From positions 1 through 64,000 of the forward strand of contig JALHRD010000014.1 in NCBI GenBank assembly GCA_022841625.1: a stretch of 64,000 bases of DNA, given 5' to 3'. The position numbers and the translations under genes are program-made. Under the pieces are notes generated by a model. The model searched no databases. It saw nothing but the letters and a program-made list of their open reading frames with translations, and was not told the DNA's origin. Origin of the DNA: Xanthobacteraceae bacterium. GTDB taxonomy: Bacteria > Pseudomonadota > Alphaproteobacteria > Rhizobiales > Xanthobacteraceae. Below, piece after piece: positions 1 to 8,500 of the stretch; position 1 is the stretch's first letter; every line of letters begins with the position of its first letter.

Positions 1-111
1 CGTATCCGGCACGGGAGAGCCCGGTGCACAACGAAAGGTGCACGCCGGGTTCGGGAACGGGGGCTGGGGAAACCGGCGGGGGCAACCCCGATATCGGCGC
101 CTCGCCCCCAC
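1..111 (+). mobile_element. 3' end of a group II intron (domains V and VI)
   Basis: Positions 17-52 fold as a group II intron domain V. 17-24 (GAGCCCGG, containing the catalytic AGC triad) pairs with 45-52 (CCGGGTTC), including the characteristic G-U wobble. A two-base bulge CG at 43-44 follows, then a distal stem 25-29/38-42, and a GAAA tetraloop at 33-36 closed by C32-G37. A domain VI-like stem follows (59-64 with 104-109), and the sequence then reads CCCCCAC, compatible with the usual AY intron end near 111. The loop side carries two extra A residues compared with the common 34-nt domain V, and no clear bulged branch-point A is visible in domain VI, so it may be degenerate. The intron-encoded protein would lie left of the window. 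Confidence 0.6.
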
Positions 112-145
112 GTTCGCTGAAGAATCAGCGGCAGCGGGGCGCGTG

Positions 146-1477
146 ATGACAACGCAGCCCCCGCTTCCGATCCGCAAGAAACTGCGCTGCGCGGTCTATA
201 CCCGCAAGTCCTCGGAAGAAGGCCTTGAGCAGGAGTTCAACTCGCTCGACGCCCAGCGCGAAGCCTGTGAGGCTTACGTGGCAAGCCAACGGGCCGAGGG
301 CTGGATGCTGCTCGGCGACCGCTATGACGACGGTGGGTTCTCGGGCGGCAACCTGGAGCGGCCCGCGCTCAAGCGGTTGCTGGCCGATATGGAAGCCGGA
401 TGCATCGATATCGTCGTGGTCTACAAGATCGACCGGCTGAGCCGTTCGCTGATGGATTTTGCCAAGCTCGTCGAAGTGTTCGAGCGAAGGAACGTCACAT
501 TCGTTTCCGTGACTCAATCTTTCAACACCACCACCAGCATGGGTCGCCTCACCCTCAATGTGCTGTTGTCCTTCGCCCAGTTCGAGCGCGAGGTGATCGG
601 CGAGCGCATCCGCGACAAGTTCGCGGCATCCCGCAAGCGGGGAATGTGGATGGGCGGCTACGTGCCACTGGGCTACGCGGTCAAGGATCGCAAGCTCGTC
701 ATCGACGAGACCGAGGCCGAACTGGTTCGGTCCATATTCAGGCGCTTCGCCAAGCTCGGCTCGGGCACCACCCTGGTCCGCCAGCTTGCCGCCGAGAACG
801 TCCGCAATCGCTACGGCAAGCCGATCGACAAGGGCGCGCTCTACAAGATGCTCAACAACCGGACCTATGTCGGCGAAGCGGTACACAAGGGGACGGCCTA
901 TCCGGGAGAGCACCAGGCCATCATCGATCGGGCCCTTTGGGACAAGGTCCATGCTGTTTTGCAAGAGAGTCCCCGCAAGCGGGCCAATCGGACCAGGGTG
1001 CAAAGCCCTGCCCTACTCAAAGGTCTGATCTTCGGACCAAACGGCGTCCCAATGACGCCGACTCACACCCGGAAATGCGGCAAGCTCTACCGCTATTATG
1101 TCACCACCAGCGCTATCCGCTCGGGTGTCCCGGACAACAGTCCGATCCGGCGCATACCCGCAACCGAGATCGAGGCTGCCGTGGTCCACCAGATCACGCG
1201 GCTGGTGCAGTCCCCCGAAATCGTCGTCGCCACTTGGCGGGCCGCTAGGCAAAACATCAAGGGACTGACCGAGCGACAGGTCCGCGAACACCTTCACGGC
1301 TTTACCGAGATCTGGAACGAGTTGTTTCCTGCCGAGCAGGCGCGGATCGTTCAGCTGCTCGTCGCGCGCGTCGAAGTCAGCCCAACGGGGGCCGACATCA
1401 CGCTGCGAACGGACGGCCTCAGCGCCCTGCTGCATGATCTGCGCAGTGGTCCAGCGCAACACGAGAAAGCAGCATGA
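146..1477 (+). CDS. Serine recombinase (resolvase/invertase-type integrase)
   Basis: 443-aa site-specific serine recombinase. The N-terminal resolvase domain (about residues 10-150) has the YTRKSS catalytic-serine motif and the conserved EFNSLDAQREAC and KIDRLSRS motifs. A Recombinase domain follows (GGYVPLGY, then LYKMLNNRTYVGEAVHKG), and then a shortened zinc-ribbon/coiled region. ATG 146 is chosen because family members start a few residues before the LRCAVYTRKSS strand and because the upstream frame runs through the intron domain V. No strong ribosome site is seen. It probably mobilises the accessory region to its right. Its stop overlaps the next start by 4 nt. Family identity is clear; the target site is unknown. 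Confidence 0.93.
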   Translation: MTTQPPLPIRKKLRCAVYTRKSSEEGLEQEFNSLDAQREACEAYVASQRAEGWMLLGDRYDDGGFSGGNLERPALKRLLADMEAGCIDIVVVYKIDRLSRSLMDFAKLVEVFERRNVTFVSVTQSFNTTTSMGRLTLNVLLSFAQFEREVIGERIRDKFAASRKRGMWMGGYVPLGYAVKDRKLVIDETEAELVRSIFRRFAKLGSGTTLVRQLAAENVRNRYGKPIDKGALYKMLNNRTYVGEAVHKGTAYPGEHQAIIDRALWDKVHAVLQESPRKRANRTRVQSPALLKGLIFGPNGVPMTPTHTRKCGKLYRYYVTTSAIRSGVPDNSPIRRIPATEIEAAVVHQITRLVQSPEIVVATWRAARQNIKGLTERQVREHLHGFTEIWNELFPAEQARIVQLLVARVEVSPTGADITLRTDGLSALLHDLRSGPAQHEKAA

Positions 1478-1872
1478 CCGCAAATCGACAACCGTTTCCG
1501 TCAACCGTCACCGTCCATGTGCCGCTCAGGTTCACCGTCCGCGGCGGGCGCAAGACCATCATCGGGGAAATTCCTTACGACGCACCGAAGACAAGGTTCG
1601 ACGATTCGATCGCCAAGGCGCTGGCTCGCGCCTATCGCTGGAAGCAGAAACTGGATGAGGGCACCTACGCCACGGTCGGCGAACTGGCCAAAGCCGAACG
1701 GATCAACGAATCCTACGTCACGAGAATTCTGCGTCTCAATCTTCTTGCACCCGATATCGTCGAGGCGGCGCTTAACGGTCAGAGCAATCTCACCGTGCAA
1801 AGCATTACAGAACGGGTATCGGTGATTTGGGAAGAGCAGCGGTTAACATTGGCAGCGCGATCGTCCAACTGA
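1474..1872 (+). CDS. Small HTH protein paired with the serine recombinase
   Basis: 132 aa, ATG overlapping the recombinase stop (ATGA), so almost certainly translationally coupled. The N-terminal third is a beta-rich segment (TVTVHVPLRFTVRGGRKTII). The middle, residues about 66-95 (YATVGELAKAERINESYVTRI, read in two halves), resembles the ParB/KorB-type helix-turn-helix. I recall proteins like this immediately downstream of serine recombinases in alphaproteobacterial islands, and they are usually left as hypothetical. A role as directionality factor or regulator of the recombinase is inference. Confidence 0.75.
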   Translation: MTANRQPFPSTVTVHVPLRFTVRGGRKTIIGEIPYDAPKTRFDDSIAKALARAYRWKQKLDEGTYATVGELAKAERINESYVTRILRLNLLAPDIVEAALNGQSNLTVQSITERVSVIWEEQRLTLAARSSN

Positions 1873-1962
1873 GACCCGGCCGACCCACCTGTCAGCACCC
1901 AATCCCCATAGTGGAATATTAGGCGCGGCTTTTGCGCGGGACTCCTCGCTCGCGTTGTGGCA

Positions 1963-4641
1963 TCACGGCGGCACGCTGCGAATTTCCAGTGGCGCGGCGC
2001 CAAGGCGCGTGAAAAGACGCCTACGGCATGTCAGCACAATGATCTGCACATGCTCGCCCGCGCGCATCAGCACGTCGAACATATTTTCGATGCGGTCGTC
2101 ATCCGAAAAGGCAAGCGCGTCGTCGAGGATGACGGTGGCGGGCCGCCCCTGCTTCAGCAGAAGCTCCGCGAAGGCGAGGCGCGTGAGGACGGCGAGTTGC
2201 TCTTGTGTGCCACCGCTTAGAATATCAAAGTCCTCCTGTTGCCCGTCCCGGTGCAATGCGGCGATGCAGAGACTTTCATCAAGAACGATGTCGGCGCCGG
2301 GCAGCAACATCCTGAGATAGGGCTGCACTCGGCTGACGACGGGGGCGAGGTACCGGCTCTTGGCCTCGCTTTCGGCGGTATTGAGGGTCTCCAGCAGCAA
2401 TTGAAGAACGGCGGCCTCCCGCTCGAACTCCGCCACGGTGCTGGTCAGGCGGTCACGCTCCGCTTCCGCTAACGCTAGCATTTCTTCGATGCCCACACTT
2501 TCATTCGCTTCGATCAGCGCGGTCAGGCGGGTTACCTCATTCTGCAGCGCGGAAACCGCGCGATGGTGATTGGCCGCCGCGGCCTCCAGCCGCTTGATCC
2601 GTGCGTCGATAGCTTCGAGGGCCTCGCCTTGGCTTGCTTCCTGCTTCTTAAGCTCCGTCTGTTTCGTCGCCGCATCGAACTCCAGGGACTGCACTTGTAC
2701 CGCGAGTTGGTCATCGCCGACGGCCGTCCGCCCTGCTTTCAGCGCAGCCTTCTTGGCGGCAATCGCGCCGTTGAGCTCGGCCAAGCTTTCCTGGGCGGAT
2801 CGGAGCTTCTTGTCGGCCTGAACGAGCAAGTCCTGTGGTCCGGCCAACTCCGCTTCGGCAGTTGCAATCTGCGAAGCCAGCCGCTCACCCTCTTCGTGAT
2901 TCTGGTCGATCTCGCGAGCGAGTTGTTCTTCTGCAGGCAGAGCGTCCAGTGTGAGCTTTTCCAACTCCGCCTTGAGGCGTCCGCACAGTTCGCTGAGATG
3001 CGCCCGGAGCGCGTCCAGGCCTGCGGCGAGCTTCTTTGAACGGTTTCCCGGCGCAAGGTCGGTCAACTCTTTGCGGATCGCGGACAGCCGACGTTCGTGT
3101 TCCTTGCGCTGGGCAGCGGCGAGCCGCGCAGAAGCGATGTCCGCCGCACCCGCCGCCTCCAGGGCCGCGTTCAGGGCCTCGCTGGCTTTTTGCTGCCGCG
3201 CCAGCAGCGCGCCGCGGTTTTTGATCTGCGGCTCGACTATGATCTCGCCAACTTCTCCGATTGCGATCACCGTTTTCTGGAGCACGGGCAGTACCGCTGA
3301 CGGTGCCGCGAGCGGCTGCCCGTCGATGCGTACACGCCGTTCGGCGTCCTTCTGGAGGGCAAAGGAGACATTGGTCGCAACGGCGTTCGTCGCAGCTTCG
3401 GCGCCCGACAATTCCGTCATGGCATCTTCAATCGCGGCGACGGACTCGTCCGTGGCGGCAATTGCTCCGATCTTCTCCGAAAGCTGCCGCGACTCCGCTT
3501 CAAGTCCGACTGCCTTGTCGAGCGTCGCCTGATGCTGGTTGATCTCGAACTCCAGAGACAGGGCCACGCGAACACGATCGAGCCTACGGGCCCGCTCGGC
3601 GCTCCGCCCGGCGTCGGCGCGGAGACCGGCGATTTTCTTTTCGACCGCATCCTCTAAGGCTTTGGCTTCTGTCTTTGCGGCGAGAGCCTCTGCCGCCTCC
3701 GTCTCAAGCGCCTTTAGTTGAGACTCAAGCGGCCCAAGCTCGTTGATGGCGCTTGTGCGCTCCTCGAGCATCTGCCGGGCGTGGGCGGCACGCTCATAAG
3801 CGCTCTTGGCGGATTCGCGCGCGCGCGCGATTTCGGCCGCGCGCGTGGCAACGGCGGTGCGCTTGGTACGCTCCCCTTCGAGCTCGGCCCGGTGCACGGC
3901 CTCATTCCACTGGGACTGCGCGACGCTTAGATCACGCTTGGCGCGCGCCAGTTCCTCCATGAACTGAAACACCTCGGCGTGCTTGGCTTTGAGCTCGGTT
4001 ACCTTCGTCCTCACGACCTCAAGCTGGTCGATCGCGTCCTTATACTTACCGCGTGGCCCGCGTGTGCTGCGCAGTTCGTCCAGCGCCTCCCGCACCGCCT
4101 TCGGGATCTTCTGCCCGCGCGCGCCTCCGGTCACGGCCCCGACCTGCGCTTCAAGCGCGCCCTGCAGGGTGCGCTGCGCACCCTCATCGAGGCCAATGGC
4201 GCCGAAGGATTTTCCCTGTTGCACCCAGAGAGTGCCCCAGATCCCGGGTTCGCCCCCGCCCCTGCCGCCGGCAAAACCCAGGAGCCGCTGCAATTCGGCT
4301 TCGGCCGCATCGTCCTCAAAGAGGCGCCGATCTGAACTGACAAGCGTCGCCTTTCCCGCCTGGCCAGCGAATCGCTTGTGGACGATCCATCCCGTGCCAT
4401 CGATGTCGAAGGCGAGCTTGACCTCCGGTACCGTACCGTTGACGACATGGCGATAGGCCTTCACATGCGCCGCCGTCGACTTGGCGCGGTCGAAGATGAC
4501 GCCGTTGATCGCCTGCAGAAGGGTGGATTTACCGAGCTCATTGCGCCCGACCAGGACATTGACATTGTCGCCAATCTGGTCGACGCGCACGGTGCCGACA
4601 AACTTCCGGAAGTTAGTCAGTTCGACCGAGCGGATTTTCAT
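1963..4641 (-). CDS. SbcC/YhaN-like SMC-type AAA ATPase
   Basis: 892 aa. Walker A GRNELGKST at residues 32-40, a long coiled-coil middle (about 180-740, rich in Ala, Glu, Lys and Leu), ABC signature LSGGTQEQ from residue 808 and Walker B ILDDALAFSDD near 838. This is the architecture of Rad50/SbcC-type DNA-end-processing ATPases. I see no CxxC zinc hook at the coil apex, which favours the YhaN-like branch over true SbcC. Its start overlaps the stop of the phosphoesterase gene by 4 nt, as in sbcDC pairs, so the two should form a nuclease complex. Exact substrate unknown. Confidence 0.88.
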   Translation of the reverse strand: MKIRSVELTNFRKFVGTVRVDQIGDNVNVLVGRNELGKSTLLQAINGVIFDRAKSTAAHVKAYRHVVNGTVPEVKLAFDIDGTGWIVHKRFAGQAGKATLVSSDRRLFEDDAAEAELQRLLGFAGGRGGGEPGIWGTLWVQQGKSFGAIGLDEGAQRTLQGALEAQVGAVTGGARGQKIPKAVREALDELRSTRGPRGKYKDAIDQLEVVRTKVTELKAKHAEVFQFMEELARAKRDLSVAQSQWNEAVHRAELEGERTKRTAVATRAAEIARARESAKSAYERAAHARQMLEERTSAINELGPLESQLKALETEAAEALAAKTEAKALEDAVEKKIAGLRADAGRSAERARRLDRVRVALSLEFEINQHQATLDKAVGLEAESRQLSEKIGAIAATDESVAAIEDAMTELSGAEAATNAVATNVSFALQKDAERRVRIDGQPLAAPSAVLPVLQKTVIAIGEVGEIIVEPQIKNRGALLARQQKASEALNAALEAAGAADIASARLAAAQRKEHERRLSAIRKELTDLAPGNRSKKLAAGLDALRAHLSELCGRLKAELEKLTLDALPAEEQLAREIDQNHEEGERLASQIATAEAELAGPQDLLVQADKKLRSAQESLAELNGAIAAKKAALKAGRTAVGDDQLAVQVQSLEFDAATKQTELKKQEASQGEALEAIDARIKRLEAAAANHHRAVSALQNEVTRLTALIEANESVGIEEMLALAEAERDRLTSTVAEFEREAAVLQLLLETLNTAESEAKSRYLAPVVSRVQPYLRMLLPGADIVLDESLCIAALHRDGQQEDFDILSGGTQEQLAVLTRLAFAELLLKQGRPATVILDDALAFSDDDRIENMFDVLMRAGEHVQIIVLTCRRRLFTRLGAAPLEIRSVPP

Positions 4642-5804
4642 GGCCGCCCTCCCACGCGAAGATGCTCGATGTAGAGCCGCTTGAGAGCTAAGCCTGCGAG
4701 TTGTGCCTGCATTGGATTCGCCGAATCGGTGGCCAAGGTTTTGAGCCGCTCCGCCGCAACGCGCACGAAGCCGCCGCGGTCAATTTCTTCCAAATCCTGT
4801 TCGGTCGGATCGAGGACAAGCCCCGCCTCATCGAAGCGCAGCCCGCGCAAGGCAGCGCCGACGCCGCCCAGCATGCGCTCTTCAAATCTCCTGCGCCCGG
4901 CAAGCGACAGGGCGCCCGTTACGCGAAGATCGAGCACGATCCGCCCGAGGTTCGGATCGAGGGCGCGGACATCCTGTTCCAACAGCTCCACCTGCGCATC
5001 CTCGGTCAGCGTTTTCTCGACCCGATGCCATTGATATCGGCCAGTCGGAACGGGCATGACCATAGGAATCATTCGGGCGCTGATAACCTCAACGAGGAGG
5101 GCCGAGCCACCGTTGCAAAGCGAAGTCCCGGCGCCGGGCGGTAGCTTGAACTGGTCGGGCTCCGGTGTGCCCGAATAATAGCAGCGCTCGTTGATCTTCA
5201 TCTGCCGGTGCCAGTCGCCAAGCGCGAGATAGGAAAGCCCCGCGTCTTCCGCGCGGCGGGGTGAAAGATAATTGCTGGCCTCTCCGTCGGACCCAAATCC
5301 CTGGATGGAACCATGAGCTATGCCGATACGGATCGCGCCTTCGGGCGTCGCTTCCTTATCCATGTAGGCCGAGAGGTCGTCCACGCTCGATCGGAACGGG
5401 AGCGGCGCGGGCAGCAAAAAAATAGGGGCATCGCCGTCCTGCGAGAGAGGCGCGGCCCCAGGACGGAGATGCAGCCGGATGTTCGCGGGCAGCGCCATGC
5501 GGGCAAGCCGGCCCCACAGGCCGTCCTCGCGGTAATGATCGTGGTTGCCTGGCATGAGATGCCACTGAACGGATGGAAACGCGCGCATGTTCTCGATCGC
5601 GCGCACCAGCGTCGCCTGGGACATCTGCTGCTTTTCGTAAAGGTCGCCGGCGATAAGCACGGCGCTTGCGCCCAAGCGGACGGCCGCTTCGCCGAGAGTG
5701 CGCACGACCGCCTGCCGCGCATCCTGCAGGAGATGCGCGGTCTCGGGCTCGAATGTCCCGAACGCCTTGCCGATCTGGAGGTCGGAAGTATGGATGAATT
5801 TCAT
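4638..5804 (-). CDS. SbcD/YhaO-like metallophosphoesterase (DNA repair exonuclease)
   Basis: 388 aa from ATG 5804, chosen because GGAGAG lies 8-9 nt upstream and the protein then begins MKFIHTSDLQIG. Calcineurin-like metal-binding motifs are present: D8 in SDLQIG, D54 in AGDLYE, GNHDH at 86-90, H164 in AHGS and H199 in GDWH, followed by YSGTPEPDQF typical of YhaO. The usual DxH of motif I is DxQ here (Q10). The C-terminal third is the capping domain that binds the SMC partner. It lies 109 nt downstream of the KTSC gene and overlaps the ATPase gene by 4 nt. Expected activity: Mn-dependent DNA exo/endonuclease. Confidence 0.88.
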   Translation of the reverse strand: MKFIHTSDLQIGKAFGTFEPETAHLLQDARQAVVRTLGEAAVRLGASAVLIAGDLYEKQQMSQATLVRAIENMRAFPSVQWHLMPGNHDHYREDGLWGRLARMALPANIRLHLRPGAAPLSQDGDAPIFLLPAPLPFRSSVDDLSAYMDKEATPEGAIRIGIAHGSIQGFGSDGEASNYLSPRRAEDAGLSYLALGDWHRQMKINERCYYSGTPEPDQFKLPPGAGTSLCNGGSALLVEVISARMIPMVMPVPTGRYQWHRVEKTLTEDAQVELLEQDVRALDPNLGRIVLDLRVTGALSLAGRRRFEERMLGGVGAALRGLRFDEAGLVLDPTEQDLEEIDRGGFVRVAAERLKTLATDSANPMQAQLAGLALKRLYIEHLRVGGRP

Positions 5805-5913
5805 TTTCGGTACTCTCCACAAGCGGCGATAGAACACCACGAAAACGATTCACCAACATTGATGTAGGCAATGCACCAAACAATCCGACGCAAATCCGGT
5901 GCCATGAGAAGCA

Positions 5914-6126
5914 CTACCGAAGCTTGCGAGTCCGGAAACGATCACGGACATACTGAGCGAAAAACTTCCCCTTGGATGGCGCTTTCATGAAGCGCTCAAA
6001 GAGCGCCTCAGGAACACCTGTATACTGATAGAGCCTGCCGGAGTTGAATTCCACCTCCAGCGTTTGCGATTTCGGATCGTAGCCGATCGACCTAATATTG
6101 GTGGAGGAAACCGCGGTTCTGTTCAT
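5914..6126 (-). CDS. KTSC-domain small protein
   Basis: 70 aa. The whole protein is one KTSC domain: SSNIRSIGYDP, LEVEFNSGRLYQY, VPEALFERFMKAPSKGKFF and a basic tail (RDRFRTRKLR). KTSC domains have been linked to nucleic-acid or nucleotide metabolism proteins but no activity is established. Its ATG overlaps the stop of the OLD nuclease by 4 nt, so it is made with that protein, and the phosphoesterase/SMC pair follows 109 nt later. A small RNA/DNA-binding or regulatory subunit of the nuclease is the natural guess. Confidence 0.8.
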   Translation of the reverse strand: MNRTAVSSTNIRSIGYDPKSQTLEVEFNSGRLYQYTGVPEALFERFMKAPSKGKFFAQYVRDRFRTRKLR

Positions 6127-8084
6127 GAGACCGTTTCTGCCATCTCAGCGAATTTGACCAGCCTGTCGCATAAGTCGACCAAGACCTTCGGCTTCTTGCC
6201 CCGTTGCCACGCAAGCGAGAGGACTTCGCCAATTAAGACAGGGTTCTTCGCCAGGCTCGCGCCTGGATCAATATTCTTGCGCGCACTAGTTCCGAGCGAT
6301 TCCCATTCGGATTTTTCAAAACACGATTTGACCGAGGCCTCGATCGTCTCCGGCCAAACGGTGTGCGTGTCGCCGCACTGGATGTCATTGGGGAATGGTT
6401 CGCACGTCAGCGCCAGCGCCTTGAACAGCGCTTTGTTGTCGCGCTCGTGATGGGCGCGCCGCGCGTCGTGCTTCTCATCGCCGTCGGCATCACAAACAAC
6501 GAAGAATGGAATGGACAGCTCCTGAGCTATGGTCAACAACTCAAGGAGGCTGGACTTCCCATCGACGGGAATGATGTGCAAGCCGGCCCGCCTCATTGAC
6601 TCCCACTTTTCCTCAAGATGGAGAGCACCCGATATGTAGGCTCGATCGGAAATGCCCTCGACGAGGACGAGCCGCTGGCAGAAGAAGAGTTCAGAAGGTT
6701 CGGGCCGCAGCGCGGCGAGAAGTTTTGCCCGGGCCACGGAAGGCTTATCGGGCTTCTTCCCTGTCGCTGCAGAGATGCGTTCCGAAAATTTGCCGAAATC
6801 GGTCGACCGAACATAACACTTGCCTGTGCCTCTCGCCTTCCGGATCAGGCGAATTTCTTCGAACGCCTCCCCGGAAACAAAATAAGGGCTGTGGGTCGTC
6901 AGGATGATCTGGTTTCCAGCATCAGCCAGCGCGCGTAATTCGGTTGCCAAATGGCGGGCCTGCGGCGGATGCTGGTACAATTCCGGTTCTTCACACCCCA
7001 AGATCAACGTGGGCCGTTCGAACTTCTCGTCGCCGCCCGCGGCAGATTCAACCGACGCCAATTCCTGGAGGATCGCCAGAAGGAATGACCGCTGCAAGCC
7101 ATGACCAAATCTGGTCAGATCGCCCTTGAAAGTCCCCTCCTGCGCCCGGATGGTCGCCCGTGGATCATTGATCGACACGGACTTGTCGCTGCCCTGAAGC
7201 CACTCCACTGCCAGGCTGGCCCCGGGATGCGCAAACGCGGCCAAACGTTTCGCGAGGCTGCCAGAAATGTCCTTGAGCGTGTCCTGTTCCTTGGAAAGCA
7301 GCTCATCGTAGGCAGCCCGCGTTTTCAAGCGCAGTTGCTCAAGCGCGTCGTCGAAGTTAACTTTCTGGCGCACCGTGCGCTGGAGCAGCTTGCCAAGGGC
7401 GGTGTTGCCGGCTTCTTCAGCCTCTTCCGATGCGTCCTTGACGGCCGGCAGGTAGACCCATTGGATGTATGGCTCCAGCTTTCCTTTGCCTCGGCTGGAG
7501 CCATAAAAGAGGTCACTGCTCCGCTCGCGTTCGCAAATTTGTGGCCGCTCCTCTTCGTACTTTCGCAAAGCCTCAATCATCGCTGTCTTGGTCGGCTTGA
7601 TGCCAAGCGCCGGAAAGTCGGAAAGGCCCGCCGTCACTTGTCCAAACCGTGTTCGCAACGCATCCACGAGCACCTTGCTTTTGTCATCCTCAAAAAACGG
7701 GCTGAATTGTTTGAAGATCAGCCGCTCGCCGTATTGCTCAACAGGAGCCCGGGCCGTTGCCGGATCAAATTTCGCAACCGCAGTAACCACCAGCTCATCG
7801 TGACGCACATAGTGTCCCAGACTTTCTTTCGCCGCCAATGAGAGGTCTTTGAACGTCACGGTGATTTCGACAGGCGCATCTGTATTTCCATTGTGAAAAT
7901 CTTCCTTGGCGAGCGATGTAACTTCCGTTGCGCTGCTGGCCTCCTGGAAAAACACATTGAGCGCGGCCAGCACCGTGGATTTTCCAGCACCATTGGGGCC
8001 AACCAAGCTGGTGTGGGGCTCAAACAGTATTGTTTCGTCCTCGAAGCCGCGAAAATTTACAATTCTAATAGCCTTGATCTTCAT
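6123..8084 (-). CDS. OLD-family ATP-dependent endonuclease (ABC ATPase + TOPRIM)
   Basis: 653 aa. The N-terminal ABC ATPase has Walker A GPNGAGKS (29-36), a signature-like FGHGLQRSFL segment, Walker B LILGCEEPELYQHP and an H-loop TTHSPYF. The C-terminal TOPRIM nuclease has LVEGISDR (E476) and CDADGD (D532, D534). This is the layout of the phage P2 OLD / GajA family, ATP-controlled DNA nickases or nucleases often used against phage. No UvrD-like GajB helicase is adjacent, so it is not a standard Gabija system. First gene of the minus-strand cluster; the KTSC gene overlaps its end. Confidence 0.9.
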   Translation of the reverse strand: MKIKAIRIVNFRGFEDETILFEPHTSLVGPNGAGKSTVLAALNVFFQEASSATEVTSLAKEDFHNGNTDAPVEITVTFKDLSLAAKESLGHYVRHDELVVTAVAKFDPATARAPVEQYGERLIFKQFSPFFEDDKSKVLVDALRTRFGQVTAGLSDFPALGIKPTKTAMIEALRKYEEERPQICERERSSDLFYGSSRGKGKLEPYIQWVYLPAVKDASEEAEEAGNTALGKLLQRTVRQKVNFDDALEQLRLKTRAAYDELLSKEQDTLKDISGSLAKRLAAFAHPGASLAVEWLQGSDKSVSINDPRATIRAQEGTFKGDLTRFGHGLQRSFLLAILQELASVESAAGGDEKFERPTLILGCEEPELYQHPPQARHLATELRALADAGNQIILTTHSPYFVSGEAFEEIRLIRKARGTGKCYVRSTDFGKFSERISAATGKKPDKPSVARAKLLAALRPEPSELFFCQRLVLVEGISDRAYISGALHLEEKWESMRRAGLHIIPVDGKSSLLELLTIAQELSIPFFVVCDADGDEKHDARRAHHERDNKALFKALALTCEPFPNDIQCGDTHTVWPETIEASVKSCFEKSEWESLGTSARKNIDPGASLAKNPVLIGEVLSLAWQRGKKPKVLVDLCDRLVKFAEMAETVS

Positions 8085-8108
8085 GCTCGCCTCGCGCGCG
8101 CAATAACA

Positions 8109-8136
8109 TTGTTACAACCATAGCAGCTAGCTGCAA
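8109..8136 (-). promoter_or_regulatory. Possible promoter of the OLD-KTSC-SbcD-SbcC cluster
   Basis: On the minus strand TTGCAG (8136-8131), a 16-nt spacer and TAACAA (8114-8109) lie about 25 nt before the OLD start codon. The -10 match is weak; this is only a candidate. Confidence 0.25.
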
Positions 8137-8466
8137 AAAAGGGGAACATTGAAGGCAACCAAGTCGGCCAAGTCGGTTTCGAATTGGCTGCACCGCACCC
8201 AGGCCGAAGTCACTGTGAGGCAGTAGAATTCGGTGCCGGACCAATTTTGCGCGGTTCACCGCCTTGGAGAATATTGCGTCTCCACAGAACTCTCCCGAAG
8301 TCTCAACGACCAAACAGGTGCACAGCTCTATCGCCAAGAGAGCCAAACGACGTGCGCTTCAGCGGGATAGCGCCGAACAAAAATCACCGTTCCGACACAA
8401 GGGCATTGCTGACCAAGAGGGATTCGAACTGACGGATCGGCTGAGGCTCGATTTTGCTGCTCTCTT

Positions 8467-8500
8467 GACCTCAGTACTTCCGGCCACAAGTACTGAGGTC
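8467..8500. repeat. Perfect 13-bp inverted repeat with 8-nt spacer
   Basis: GACCTCAGTACTT (8467-8479) and its exact reverse complement (8488-8500) are separated by CCGGCCAC. Neither flank has a T-run, so it is not an ordinary terminator. It could be an operator, a recombination core or a structured RNA element. Confidence 0.85.

Noticed and set aside
125-1003. 292-aa minus-strand open frame
   Set aside because: Lies antisense to the serine recombinase, has no family resemblance and mirrors its codon pattern.
7101-7841. 246-aa plus-strand open frame
   Set aside because: Antisense shadow of the OLD nuclease gene.
6123-8084. OLD gene as part of Gabija
   Set aside because: Gabija needs a UvrD-like GajB next to the OLD protein; the neighbours here are KTSC and SbcD/SbcC-like genes.
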